Positions 1-8,524 of a stretch of 64,000 nucleotides of DNA are shown here, one piece after another. A program made the translations under genes and the position numbers. A model generated the notes under the pieces. That model did no database searches. It was not told the origin of the DNA and saw only the letters and a program-made list of their open reading frames with translations. Each line of letters starts with the position of its first letter. The first letter of the stretch is position 1. The stretch comes from Eubacterium ramulus ATCC 29099 (GTDB taxonomy: Bacteria; Bacillota; Clostridia; Lachnospirales; Lachnospiraceae), in the NCBI RefSeq assembly GCF_000469345.1, contig NZ_KI271158.1, forward strand, positions 5,967 to 69,966, given 5' to 3'.

Positions 1-120
1 TTCGCATATCGTGAAGCTGATGCTCCACTTTTATGCGAATATCGGGGCGGCTCATTAAGCCATAAAACCACTCCCGTGCAAGCACATCGTGGTTTCAGGC
101 TTTTGACCCTGGCATCATTA
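1..120. other. Structured non-coding segment at left edge, unidentified
   Basis: No convincing gene is seen. The stretch holds three short inverted repeats within 100 bases: TTCGCATA (1-8) with TATGCGAA (33-40), GGCT/AGCC around 50-62, and GTGC-AA-GCAC around 77-86. This density suggests a folded RNA, a REP-like repeat or the end of a mobile element. Both strands are open for short distances, but no start codon with a ribosome binding site supports a protein. The window edge cuts it, so its extent is unknown. Confidence 0.3.
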
Positions 121-214
121 TATTATAGAAACAAAATGTAGGGTATGGATTTTAGATATAATCCTGTGTGGTAAGTGATGTTTGTTTCTGTAATATCAAG
201 CAGATAATTTGCTT

Positions 215-1225
215 TTATTTTGTGTAAAAATCTTCCACTGCCTGGAAGAACGCATTGATATTTTCCCATGGAGACATCGGAGGAATATCACATCCGGAAG
301 AAATTACAAAGTTTTTGTATTTACAACACTCGTCCATAACTTCTTTTGTACGATTGTATACGCTCTCAGCAGTTCCGTTTCTGAATTCTCCGGCCGGATC
401 TACATTACCCATGGCGATAAGGTTTTCCGGAACATGGCTCATCATCTCCGCCATATTGATGGCATTTCCGAAATGATACATCAGGCAGCCATTTGTCACG
501 ATAGTATCAATAGTTTTTACTGCTGTATTTCCACAGTTATGATATACCACAAGGAAGTTGTCATCCTGTACCGCATCTACAATCTGTTTTACATAATCAG
601 CAGAAAATTCCTGTGCCAGATCCGGAGATAACAGTCCTGCCAGCGGCTCAGCCATTACGATTCCGTTTGCACCGACTTTTTTATATTCGTTGCAGTAGTT
701 GATCAGGAATTCAGTTACTTTCTGCAGAACGATATGTACCATATCCGGCTCGTCGTAGCAGTAGATCAGTGCTTCGGATACGTCCAAAAGTCTGCCTGCC
801 AGGGAGAATGGTCCGATAACACCTGCCAGAACCGGACGATCTGTGATGAGTTTGCATGCTTTTTCGATAGCATCAATATAAATCTGGGTACGACCTGCGC
901 CGATTTCCGGAACTTTGAGAGCCTCTGCCTCTTCTTCTGTGGAAACGATGGAACCGATAACGGTTGGAACCTCATCATCAGATACACGGATGGTGGAACC
1001 GAAAGCTTCTGCCTCAAGAGACAGATCCATTAAACTTACACTGGCTGCAGTCGGACAGGAATCAGCAATGATCTTCATACCTTCTGCCTGTTTGTCGCTG
1101 CTATTGATCAGCTCTGATACGGTGATTCCCATTTTCTGGATGGATGGAAAAGAAAGTACCGGTAATGATTTCTTTTTGTCACTTGCGAGTATGTCTGCTA
1201 CCCACTGTTTCATGTTCATTGTCAT
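215..1225 (-). CDS. UroD-family methylcorrinoid methyltransferase (MtaA/MtbA-like)
   Basis: A 336-residue cytosolic protein of the uroporphyrinogen decarboxylase fold, as in MtaA/MtbA enzymes that move a methyl group between a corrinoid protein and a thiol or tetrahydrofolate. H229-x-C231 (in YHNCGN) and C312 (in SSGCDIPP) match the H-x-C...C zinc site that activates the thiol acceptor in this family. The ATG at 1225 was chosen because AAGGAGG lies nine bases upstream; a longer frame to 1249 lacks a site. It is the last gene of the minus-strand cluster, after the corrinoid protein. In a bacterium without methanogenesis the acceptor is probably tetrahydrofolate rather than coenzyme M, which is inference. 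The family is secure; the substrate is not. Confidence 0.85.
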   Translation of the reverse strand: MTMNMKQWVADILASDKKKSLPVLSFPSIQKMGITVSELINSSDKQAEGMKIIADSCPTAASVSLMDLSLEAEAFGSTIRVSDDEVPTVIGSIVSTEEEAEALKVPEIGAGRTQIYIDAIEKACKLITDRPVLAGVIGPFSLAGRLLDVSEALIYCYDEPDMVHIVLQKVTEFLINYCNEYKKVGANGIVMAEPLAGLLSPDLAQEFSADYVKQIVDAVQDDNFLVVYHNCGNTAVKTIDTIVTNGCLMYHFGNAINMAEMMSHVPENLIAMGNVDPAGEFRNGTAESVYNRTKEVMDECCKYKNFVISSGCDIPPMSPWENINAFFQAVEDFYTK

Positions 1226-1290
1226 GATAAATGTCCTCCTTAATTTCAATACCTATGGTTTTAGTAGGTAAAAAAAGTAAAAAATAATAA

Positions 1291-1324
1291 TGGCCAAGGT
1301 GCTGCATGGGGGCAGCACCTGCCA
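1291..1324 (-). terminator. Intergenic hairpin between corrinoid protein and methyltransferase genes
   Basis: Perfect 9-bp arms AGGTGCTGC (1297-1305) and GCAGCACCT (1312-1320) with a six-base loop, extended by TGGC/GCCA outside a two-base bulge. On the minus strand it is followed by a T-rich run (1271-1290). It could be a leaky terminator or a processing/stability element that makes less methyltransferase than corrinoid protein. It lies within the same-direction cluster, so full termination is not assumed. Confidence 0.6.
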
Positions 1325-1386
1325 AAAATTAGATTCTGTTGTAATAAAAATCTGATGAAAAATCCAATATGAAAACCGTGACTGGA

Positions 1387-2022
1387 TTAACCTTCGAATA
1401 CTGCTGCTGCTGCGTCTGCTGCGGAAGCGGCATCTTCTGTGTAGATATCAGCGTTGATGCTGTCTGCAAATGCCTGGTTTACCGGAGCACCACCAACCAT
1501 GATGGTTACTTTGTCACGGATTCCTGCTTCTTCTGCTGCTTTTACTACTTCACCAAGCATTGGCATGGTAGTTGTAAGAAGTGCGGAACAACAGATGATG
1601 CTGCAGTCGTTTTCAATCGCACATTTTACGAAGTCCTGAGGATCAACATCGACGCCAAGATCAATGATTTCAATGCCTTTTCCTTCAATCATCATACGAA
1701 CCAGGTTCTTACCGATATCGTGCATGTCACCTTTTACAGTTCCGATACAAGCTTTTCCAAGCGGTTCTGCGGCATCTCCGGAAAGAAGTGGTTTTAAGAG
1801 AGCGGTACCTGCGTTCATAGCACGTGCTGCAACTAATACTTCCGGTACGAATACTTCGTCATTTTTGAATTTCTCACCGATGATGTTCATACCACTTAAA
1901 AGTCCGTCTTTTAAGATGGTTGTTGCGTCAATACCTTCGTCGATAGCCTGCTGTACCAGCTTTGTTACTTCTTTTTTCTTTCCTCTCTGTAAAGCATCTG
2001 AAATATCATTGATAATAGACAT
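1387..2022 (-). CDS. Corrinoid (B12-binding) methyltransferase protein, MtaC/MtbC family
   Basis: A 211-residue cobalamin-binding protein that carries the methyl group between the two methyltransferases of the cluster. The N-terminal four-helix cap spans about residues 1-85. The Rossmann B12 domain begins near 90 and contains D99-x-H101-x-x-G104 (GDMHDIGKN), the histidine being the lower cobalt ligand. A C-SALLTTT strand and a GGAP turn further on are typical of the domain. The length matches the family. The start at 2022 has GGAGGAGG just upstream. It sits between the two UroD-type enzymes, as in methyltransferase systems of methanogens and acetogens. No reductive activator (RACE/DUF4445) gene is seen in the window, so reactivation must come from elsewhere. 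Confidence 0.92.
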   Translation of the reverse strand: MSIINDISDALQRGKKKEVTKLVQQAIDEGIDATTILKDGLLSGMNIIGEKFKNDEVFVPEVLVAARAMNAGTALLKPLLSGDAAEPLGKACIGTVKGDMHDIGKNLVRMMIEGKGIEIIDLGVDVDPQDFVKCAIENDCSIICCSALLTTTMPMLGEVVKAAEEAGIRDKVTIMVGGAPVNQAFADSINADIYTEDAASAADAAAAVFEG

Positions 2023-2264
2023 AATGTTTTCCTCCTCCTGTTTGTCAGTCAGTTTATATCCGAAAAATCGGGATTCTTCTGGTTAATGTTTCCCCATGAT
2101 TTTCTGCTGAACTGTCAGTTTTTTATGACTTTATATTCTATATTATATAGCAGCAGGGGGAAAGTGTAAAATAAATAATATGCTTGATGTCATAGCATTC
2201 TGTTATACATCCGGAACGTGTTTTTTTGTACATCATAAAAGTAATGTATCTGTTACAGATGTAT

Positions 2265-3248
2265 TTATGCGTCTTTGTAAATTGTTTTGCCGCATTTCAT
2301 GATCTCATCGATCATCACTTCCGTGGACCATCCACCGAATGGAAGGAACATTGGGCAGTAGCAGTATCCTTCAGCGGTTTTTTCAAATACTTCACGTACG
2401 CGTTTGCGCAGATCCTCTTCTGTCAGAGTGCCGGCCAGGGCTTCTGTCTGGTATCCCTGATAATCCGGTGTGGTGTGATATCCGAGGTTCATGCCGGTGA
2501 TGGATTTCAATTTTGGAATATCATTGATTTCCATACCCTGCCATGCGTCAATGCCAAGTTCTACAAATTCCGGAACGACAGCTTCGATCTTTCCACAGGA
2601 ATGCATATCAAAGAGTACGCCCAGCTCGTGGCAGCGGTCAACGGCTTTCTTGATCTGTGGTTTGATCAGGGAACGCCATACATCCGGGGAGAAGAACATG
2701 TTGTTCTGGGTACCCCAGTCATCATGGAACATCAGAACATCCGGTTTGTAATATTCGATGACTTTTTCCATGAGTTTGATCTTCCATTCCATATAAGTGT
2801 TGAAGAATTCTTCAACCTCTTCCGGATCTGTCAGTAATGCACATAATGCATTCTCGAATCCCATCAGCATATGGAGACGTTCGAAAGGTCCGTTTACAAA
2901 CATGATCTCAAATACTTTGTTCTCACGGTCAATCTCGCTGATGTGATCAATCTCTTCAACTTTGGACCAGTCCCATGCATCCAGATCCGGGAATTTTACC
3001 AGTTCTCTCCAGTCACAGATGTCTTCCATGATCGGTTCAACAGAATGATCCGGTGCAATGGCATCTACGCTAGATTCATATTTCCACGGAACTCCAAACC
3101 AGTCTACTCCGCCATGCTCATGGGAAGGACGCTCCTTGTAAGCTTCCGGATTGAATAAAACGAAGATACCTTCGTCAGTCGGCAGTTCATCTACCGGCTC
3201 ATGGCGGAAAAAGGCCATTACTCTCTCTTTTGGTGTCATTTCCTTCAT
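2265..3248 (-). CDS. UroD-family substrate:corrinoid methyltransferase (MT1 candidate)
   Basis: A 327-residue UroD-fold protein only distantly similar to the other methyltransferase of the cluster. It carries H216-x-C218 (DMHSCGK), the family metal-site motif, and cysteines near the C-terminus (YCYCPMF). Acetogen O-demethylases and related enzymes use this type to transfer a methyl group from a methoxylated or methylated substrate to the corrinoid protein. Its place beside the symporter makes it the likely substrate-specific component (MT1), with the 215-1225 enzyme as MT2; this role split is inference. AAGGAG precedes the ATG at 3248. The natural substrate (aromatic methyl ether, quaternary amine or other) cannot be read from the sequence. 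Confidence 0.8.
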   Translation of the reverse strand: MKEMTPKERVMAFFRHEPVDELPTDEGIFVLFNPEAYKERPSHEHGGVDWFGVPWKYESSVDAIAPDHSVEPIMEDICDWRELVKFPDLDAWDWSKVEEIDHISEIDRENKVFEIMFVNGPFERLHMLMGFENALCALLTDPEEVEEFFNTYMEWKIKLMEKVIEYYKPDVLMFHDDWGTQNNMFFSPDVWRSLIKPQIKKAVDRCHELGVLFDMHSCGKIEAVVPEFVELGIDAWQGMEINDIPKLKSITGMNLGYHTTPDYQGYQTEALAGTLTEEDLRKRVREVFEKTAEGYCYCPMFLPFGGWSTEVMIDEIMKCGKTIYKDA

Positions 3249-3308
3249 TTTTTCAGTTCTCCTTTTTGTTAGATAATTACAGTGTTAGATTGTTTTTCTT
3301 TTTGAAAA

Positions 3309-3431
3309 TTAATTGTTTTTGTCCAGTTCTTTCCGGTTCTTTTTTCCCATCTGATTCCATACTGCAGACAGGATCATTAATAAAACCATAACCCCAACAA
3401 AACATAACATCCAGATCTGTGTCGTAGTCAT
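3309..3431 (-). CDS. Small single-span membrane protein, symporter-associated (40 aa)
   Basis: A 40-residue open frame. It has a hydrophobic helix at about residues 6-25 (from QIWMLCFVGVMV on) and a strongly basic tail ending KKNRKELDKNN, so it should cross the membrane once with the tail in the cytosol. AGGGAGG lies upstream of the chosen ATG at 3431. A second tiny membrane gene and then the sodium:solute symporter lie immediately upstream on the same strand. Very small accessory proteins encoded next to SSS symporters are a known family, to my recollection, and this fits by size and position. An overlapping ATG at 3438 is in another frame. Confidence 0.65.
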   Translation of the reverse strand: MTTTQIWMLCFVGVMVLLMILSAVWNQMGKKNRKELDKNN

Positions 3432-3446
3432 TTTTCATACCCTCCC

Positions 3447-3578
3447 TTATTTGTCATCCAGGTTGACCAGTTCGTCGCTGTCACCGAATTTGTTGAGTTT
3501 ACCAATGGCAAAGCCGATACCGGTAATTGCAAATACCATGATGGCAGTATACAGAATTGTTGTCACACACATATGCAT
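3447..3578 (-). CDS. Small single-span membrane protein, symporter-associated (43 aa)
   Basis: A 43-residue frame with one hydrophobic segment (residues 3-25) and a charged tail ending DELVNLDDK. It starts 14 bases after the symporter stop with AAAGGAGG at good spacing from the ATG at 3578, and ends 15 bases before the second small gene. Position and composition suggest an auxiliary subunit or stabiliser of the sodium:solute symporter. It is probably not a duplicate of its neighbour, since the tails have opposite charge character. The function has not been tested here and rests on context. Confidence 0.65.
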   Translation of the reverse strand: MHMCVTTILYTAIMVFAITGIGFAIGKLNKFGDSDELVNLDDK

Positions 3579-3592
3579 AATATCTTCCTCCT

Positions 3593-5041
3593 TTATGCGC
3601 GTTTACCGGCAAACAATCCTTTTTTGCCCGGTAATACGGCGGTTGAGATCACACCAACGATCAGAGCAACGATCAGTGAGATGTAGTTTACATGGAAGTT
3701 GGCCCATCCGAGTGCATTCTGTAATCCGAAGGTGGACCAGATACATACAACGATCCATGTGATGATAAATGTAATGACAGAAGCTTTTGTGCTTCGTTTC
3801 CACCAAAGTCCGATCACGCCCATGATAAATACCGGGATTCCGAAGGAGAAGCACCAGTTTACCATGTCTACAACTGCCGGCTGGAAGTTACAGATGGCAA
3901 TACTTACGATACCGATGATGATGATGATCACGCGTGATAAGGTGGATTTCTGTTTTTCTGTTGCATTTGGTTTGTACAGTGTGTACATATCATGTGAGAT
4001 CAGGGTAGCCGGTGCCAGTGCCATAACAGCGAAGGAAGAAAGGTCTACACCCAAAAATCCTGCAGCTAGTAATGCGATGACCGGCTTCGGCAGCAGATCC
4101 AGCAGCATGGCCGGTGTCATCATCATGGAACCTGCGTTTCTGTATGCCAGGATAGAGAAAGCAGCTACACCGATGAGGGCCGGGATGATACAGAATAAAC
4201 CATTGATCGGGCCTGCAAACCAGAGGGATTTTTTTACTTCATGATTGTTTTTTGCGGTTGCTACCGGCTGATAACCGGTCTGTGCCATACCATGGAACAT
4301 GGTAGCACCAAGTGCGGACGGAATTGCAAATCCGATGATCAGTGCTTTGTTTCCGAAGATGCTCGTCATCCAGGATGTGTCAGCACTTGCTGTCATGGTT
4401 GCTTCTACCTGATCCCAGCCACCCGGGAGTTTGAAGCACAGACAGATGAATACGACGATCAGAGCTGCGTACATTAAAATGGCATTTAACAGGTTCAGCC
4501 AAGCAATCTCTTTCATACCTGCCAGTAATACATAGAGCATGGCCAGGATACCGCCGACGATGGCACTGATCATATAAGACCATCCTGTCAGGAAGGAAAG
4601 TGTGATGGCGATGGTCTCGACTTCCAGACAGACCATTGCGATACTTAATGCTGCGTTTACACAGGAAATCATCGTTCCAGGTACTTTACCAAATACTTTG
4701 TTCAGAAAATCACCGATGGTTTTCGCTCCGGTTCTGCGAATCCATGGACCGGTGATCTGTGTGATGACTACCATCATAATTACACATGCGATACCAAACC
4801 ATGCAGCGATAACTCCCATAGATGCTGCATTCTGACAGGTTCCCCAGTTGTGTGCGGAACCGAGCAACGTCAGGGCAAGTGTGATACCTACCAGAGAAGC
4901 CGGGAGGCCGCCACCGGCAAATGCAAAGCTTCCGCTTTCCGCACCGCCGCTTTTCTTATTTTTGTATGCCATAAAGGCACCGATACCAACGATGGATACC
5001 ACTTCATAAATCAGTACTGCGATCAGTACACCCCAGTTCAT
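3593..5041 (-). CDS. Sodium:solute symporter (SSS family)
   Basis: A 482-residue polytopic membrane protein with about 13 hydrophobic segments and the LeuT-type SSS pattern, including GAHNW-like and DLSSFAVMAL-like segments in core helices. It should import a small solute with sodium. AAGGAGG precedes the ATG at 5041. It heads the minus-strand cluster (two tiny membrane proteins, two UroD-type methyltransferases, corrinoid protein), so the cargo is probably the methylated compound demethylated by that cluster. The divergent PucR-type regulator is 221 bases away. SSS members carry sugars, amino acids, betaines or pantothenate, and the sequence alone does not choose. Confidence 0.85.
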   Translation of the reverse strand: MNWGVLIAVLIYEVVSIVGIGAFMAYKNKKSGGAESGSFAFAGGGLPASLVGITLALTLLGSAHNWGTCQNAASMGVIAAWFGIACVIMMVVITQITGPWIRRTGAKTIGDFLNKVFGKVPGTMISCVNAALSIAMVCLEVETIAITLSFLTGWSYMISAIVGGILAMLYVLLAGMKEIAWLNLLNAILMYAALIVVFICLCFKLPGGWDQVEATMTASADTSWMTSIFGNKALIIGFAIPSALGATMFHGMAQTGYQPVATAKNNHEVKKSLWFAGPINGLFCIIPALIGVAAFSILAYRNAGSMMMTPAMLLDLLPKPVIALLAAGFLGVDLSSFAVMALAPATLISHDMYTLYKPNATEKQKSTLSRVIIIIIGIVSIAICNFQPAVVDMVNWCFSFGIPVFIMGVIGLWWKRSTKASVITFIITWIVVCIWSTFGLQNALGWANFHVNYISLIVALIVGVISTAVLPGKKGLFAGKRA

Positions 5042-5198
5042 AACCTAGTCCTCCTTAAATGTTTGATAAATAATAACCATAACTTAATAAAACCAAAAAT
5101 ACCAATAGAAATGATCAGTTACTGAAAAAGTGGTCCGGACTTTTTTCTATATCTGTATCATAGACCGTATGGATGTATTTGAAAATTCACTAATATGT

Positions 5199-5227
5199 TT
5201 GACTTTTTTATCATTCATTCGTATATT
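5199..5227 (+). promoter_or_regulatory. Sigma-A type promoter of the PucR-family regulator
   Basis: TTGACT (5199-5204) and TATATT (5222-5227) are separated by 17 bases, 36 bases before the regulator start. The rest of the divergent region (5042-5198) must hold the symporter promoter, for which no clear boxes were found. Confidence 0.65.
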
Positions 5228-5262
5228 ATGTACGAAGGGATTTTTCACAAAGGAGGGCGTTT

Positions 5263-6798
5263 ATGTATCTGAGTATGATGGTTTTTGAAGAGTGTCTGGC
5301 CGAATATCATCCGCGTATGATCGGACATTCTGATCTGATAAAAATAAAATTTATGGGTGTTCAGGAAGCGATGGAAGGACAGGAATATCTGCCGGATCAC
5401 ATGCTTCTGGAACATGTAGAATATTTTGTATCACATCCTGTCCCGGCAGCCTGGGGGTGTCTGTGTATCGGTGAACCGCCGGAAGATCTGTTCAAAAATA
5501 ACATTTGTCTGATTTTTCCGGAAAATACAGATAGAACAAGGCTTTATCATGATGTCCAAAAGATATTTTTCCTATATAATTCCTGGGAAATGGAGATTCG
5601 AAAGGCGATGCAGCGCAATGCTACGTTGGAGGAAATGTGCAATCTGTGCATTCCGATCTTTGAAAAACCGATTTTTATCCACGACAGGAACAACGAACTG
5701 CTGGCTATTGCAAATGAGATGGCGGGACAGTTTTCCTGGCAGTATGATGAGACGTTCGATAAGTATTATCTGCCGCTGGAAATTCTGAATACCTTCAAAT
5801 CTTCTGACGAATATCATAAGACATTGCACACTTATGGGGCACATGTTTTCTCAGCAAAAGCCACCGGTTATCGTACATTATATGTGAATCTGAGGATTGA
5901 ATGGGTGTACGTGGGACGTGTCTGTCTGGATGAGATCGGTACACCGATTCGGAAGCGGGATTATGAACTGCTGGAATTTTTCGCGGATAATATCGCATTG
6001 GCGATGCAGCAGGGAATGTTGCTGGTGAGTGATGTGTCCAATGTGCTGTCGATTCTGTTTAAGGAGATGATTGACGGAAAAAGCTATACGAAAAATCAGC
6101 TGGCTAAACCGTTTAGTTATTATAAATGGCATATTGATGATATGTTTCAATGCATCACGATCTTCTGTCGGAAGAGTGATAATGCCATCCATACAGCAAC
6201 GAATCTGACCCACAGACTGGCAAATATGTTTCCGAACAGCTGTGTATTCCGGAATGAGTATCAGATTATTCTGGTATTGAACCTGACACTGGAGAATATG
6301 GCGACGGACCGTTTTTTTGCGTATATTGGTGAGTTCTTAAGACTTGGAAATCTGAAAGCCGGTGTCAGTATGCAGGGACATGATTTTATAAATTTCAGAT
6401 ATTATTACCGGCAGACGCAGATTGCTCATGAAGTGGGACTGAGCGAGGATCTGCAGGAACCGATCTACTACTTTGAAAACTATGCGTTCCACTATTTCTT
6501 TCGTCAGGCTTCCCAGGTGCTGTTGCCGGAGATGCTGTGTGCACCGCAGCTGTTGAAACTTATTGAGTATGACAAGAAGCATGATACGGAGTTTACATAT
6601 ACGCTACAGCGTTATCTGATCAATGAACGGAATATCAAGATTACAGCATCGGAGCTGCATATCCACCGAAGTACGATGAATTACCGTATTTCACGGTTGA
6701 AGGAACTACTGGAGATAGATTTGGAAAATTCCGAGAATCGGTTGTATCTGCTGAATTCTTTCTATATGTTGGATTTCAAAGAATTGTATCAGAGTTAA
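5263..6798 (+). CDS. PucR/CdaR-family transcriptional regulator
   Basis: A 511-residue regulator whose last 60 residues hold the PucR-type helix-turn-helix (ITASELHIHRSTMNYRISR, roughly 455-475). The middle third resembles the GGDEF-like PucR linker, and the N-terminal half is probably a ligand-sensing domain with a GAF-like region near 115-260. Such proteins commonly activate catabolic genes in response to substrate. Divergent placement from the symporter/methyltransferase operon makes that operon its likely target, an inference from position. AAAGGAGGGCG precedes the ATG. A terminator follows at 6827-6882. Confidence 0.85.
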   Translation: MYLSMMVFEECLAEYHPRMIGHSDLIKIKFMGVQEAMEGQEYLPDHMLLEHVEYFVSHPVPAAWGCLCIGEPPEDLFKNNICLIFPENTDRTRLYHDVQKIFFLYNSWEMEIRKAMQRNATLEEMCNLCIPIFEKPIFIHDRNNELLAIANEMAGQFSWQYDETFDKYYLPLEILNTFKSSDEYHKTLHTYGAHVFSAKATGYRTLYVNLRIEWVYVGRVCLDEIGTPIRKRDYELLEFFADNIALAMQQGMLLVSDVSNVLSILFKEMIDGKSYTKNQLAKPFSYYKWHIDDMFQCITIFCRKSDNAIHTATNLTHRLANMFPNSCVFRNEYQIILVLNLTLENMATDRFFAYIGEFLRLGNLKAGVSMQGHDFINFRYYYRQTQIAHEVGLSEDLQEPIYYFENYAFHYFFRQASQVLLPEMLCAPQLLKLIEYDKKHDTEFTYTLQRYLINERNIKITASELHIHRSTMNYRISRLKELLEIDLENSENRLYLLNSFYMLDFKELYQS

Positions 6799-6826
6799 AG
6801 TTCTCATGTATGTCTGTGAAGGATAG

Positions 6827-6882
6827 AAAAAGAGATCTTTATATCTGATTCCGGGGAAGAATCGTTATAAAGATCTCTTTTT
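6827..6882 (+). terminator. Rho-independent terminator
   Basis: Arms AAAGAGATCTTTAT (from about 6829) and ATAAAGATCTCTTT (to 6880) flank a loop of about 25 bases and run into TTTTT. It closes the PucR-type regulator gene 30 bases after its stop. Confidence 0.75.
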
Positions 6883-6940
6883 GGGGTTTCATCTTACTTA
6901 AAGGAAGGTATTCTATATTGTGTATATTTCTGATGATAAA

Positions 6941-7147
6941 TTAGCAGAAGCTCTGACGTAAATTGCTTTCTGTGCTGTTGTTTTCTGCCTGCATAATATC
7001 AGTAAAAAATGTTTTCTGATCTTTTCTCCAAGCTTCTTTTAAATCATCCATTTCAGTAGATAATGCAGTTATGATACTGTTTGTGTCTAATACTTTCTCT
7101 GCGCTCATTTCCTGTGCTTTTGTATATAAATTTCTGAACATTTTCAT
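6941..7147 (-). CDS. Small hypothetical protein (68 aa)
   Basis: A 68-residue, mostly helical, charged protein with no membrane segment or motif that I recognise. It begins MKMFRNLYTKAQEMS and ends SNLRQSFC with a terminal cysteine. The case for a real gene is an AGGAGG eight bases upstream of the ATG and amino acid composition unlike a random frame. It stands alone between a terminator and a long intergenic region. No function is proposed. Confidence 0.5.
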   Translation of the reverse strand: MKMFRNLYTKAQEMSAEKVLDTNSIITALSTEMDDLKEAWRKDQKTFFTDIMQAENNSTESNLRQSFC

Positions 7148-7614
7148 TGTAGTGTCCTCCTTCTATCTATGTTAATTATTTGTGTTCTGTTCCTTTGTTG
7201 ATCTTATTATATGATACATGATGAAAAAAGTAAAGCTACTGTATCTTAGGGATGAATTAAGTAAAGCTTAATGATATCGTCTAAATGGTATACATCATGC
7301 ACAAATACTATTTCTATAATTGTGCATAATAACTTATTCTATAATGGGAGTAGCGAAAGCGGATTGCGAATGTTCGCTTTACAATAGAATTAATTATAAA
7401 AACAGTAAAGCTGATTGTGACACAGAATAACGTATATCTTGAGTTTGGGTTGAGTTGCGGATATAATGGTGTCAGATCGTTTTTTACCGTGATTGAAACG
7501 CATAAACTATGCGAGTCATAAAATGATAAAATAGTAAGATTTTGTATGAGAAAGTCAGCTTAGGAGGCTATTTTGATTGCAGGATAATAGATACTGGAAA
7601 CAGGGGGAGTTGTT
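7148..7614. other. Intergenic region, no gene found
   Basis: This 467-base gap separates a small minus-strand gene from the LysR gene. It contains a modest hairpin (AGCGAA near 7350 with TTCGCT near 7375). No cobalamin-riboswitch signature was found despite the corrinoid-related gene downstream. It presumably holds the divergent promoters and any LysR operator, but no clear consensus boxes were located. Confidence 0.4.
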
Positions 7615-8505
7615 ATGGATACATCGAGATATCAGGCTTTTTTGAGTGCGGCAGAAACCGGAAGTATTAAAAATGCAGCAGAAGAACTGGGCTATACGCC
7701 ATCCGGGGTCAGCCAGCTGATCAAGGCACTGGAGGAAGAACTGGGATTTACACTGCTTTATCGAAGCAAAAAAGGAGTCAGCCTGACACTGGAAGGACGT
7801 CGTCTGCGGCCGACAATCCGTGAGATTTTGGAATCGGAAAACAGATTGTTTCAGACAGCATCGGAAATGCGGGGACTGTCTATCGGTGCGATTAACATTG
7901 CCGCGTATCAGTGTCTGGCGGCGGTGTGGATGCCATCGCTGATCAGTGGATTTCAGAAAAAATATCCAAACATCCGTATTCAGCTGTACGAGGGTACACA
8001 GCAGGATATTTTACAGTATCTGGATGAACGGACGGTAAATCTCGCATTTTTCAACTGTTCCGATACGATCAATTATGACTGGCTGCCGCTGATGAAAGAT
8101 CGTATGGTGGCGGTATTGCCGAAGGATCATCCCATGGCGAAAAATGAGGTATTTCCGGTGGAGGCCTGCCGTTACGAGCGTTTTATCATGCCTGAGCATG
8201 GACAGGACCAGGACGTATTTGACATGTTGGATGAAGTACATGTCAAACCAGATGTCTATCTGTCAACGTTTGATTCCTTTACAGCGATTGCCATGATTGA
8301 AAAAGGTCTCGGAATCAGTATTATGAATGAAATCAGTATTCCGACGCGGACCAGCCGGGATATTGTGACACTTCCGACGGTTCCGGAACATTATATTGAA
8401 ATGGGAATTGCACTGCCCTCTATCGCGCAGGCATCTCCGGCGGTGAAGAAATTTATCTCTTATGCGGTGGAATCCGGAATCTGCAAAGCCACATCGAAGC
8501 AGTGA
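7615..8505 (+). CDS. LysR-family transcriptional regulator
   Basis: A 296-residue protein with the N-terminal LysR winged helix-turn-helix (residues 1-60, including GSIKNAAEELGYTPSGVSQL) and a periplasmic-binding-protein-like effector domain from about 88. Length and architecture are standard. GGGGGAG precedes the ATG. The gene is 19 bases upstream of cbiZ on the same strand, so it is probably co-transcribed and may control corrinoid salvage. LysR proteins usually bind a small-molecule co-inducer; which one is unknown. Confidence 0.9.
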   Translation: MDTSRYQAFLSAAETGSIKNAAEELGYTPSGVSQLIKALEEELGFTLLYRSKKGVSLTLEGRRLRPTIREILESENRLFQTASEMRGLSIGAINIAAYQCLAAVWMPSLISGFQKKYPNIRIQLYEGTQQDILQYLDERTVNLAFFNCSDTINYDWLPLMKDRMVAVLPKDHPMAKNEVFPVEACRYERFIMPEHGQDQDVFDMLDEVHVKPDVYLSTFDSFTAIAMIEKGLGISIMNEISIPTRTSRDIVTLPTVPEHYIEMGIALPSIAQASPAVKKFISYAVESGICKATSKQ

Positions 8506-8524
8506 GAAGGGAATATCATAAATT

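Noticed and set aside
7560-7590. Tiny leader peptide (AGGAGG followed by TTG and four codons) before the LysR gene
   Set aside because: Five codons with a TTG start have no further support.
7148-7614. Possible cobalamin riboswitch upstream of the LysR-cbiZ genes
   Set aside because: No B12-box-like conserved segment or matching hairpin order was found; only one small stem is visible.
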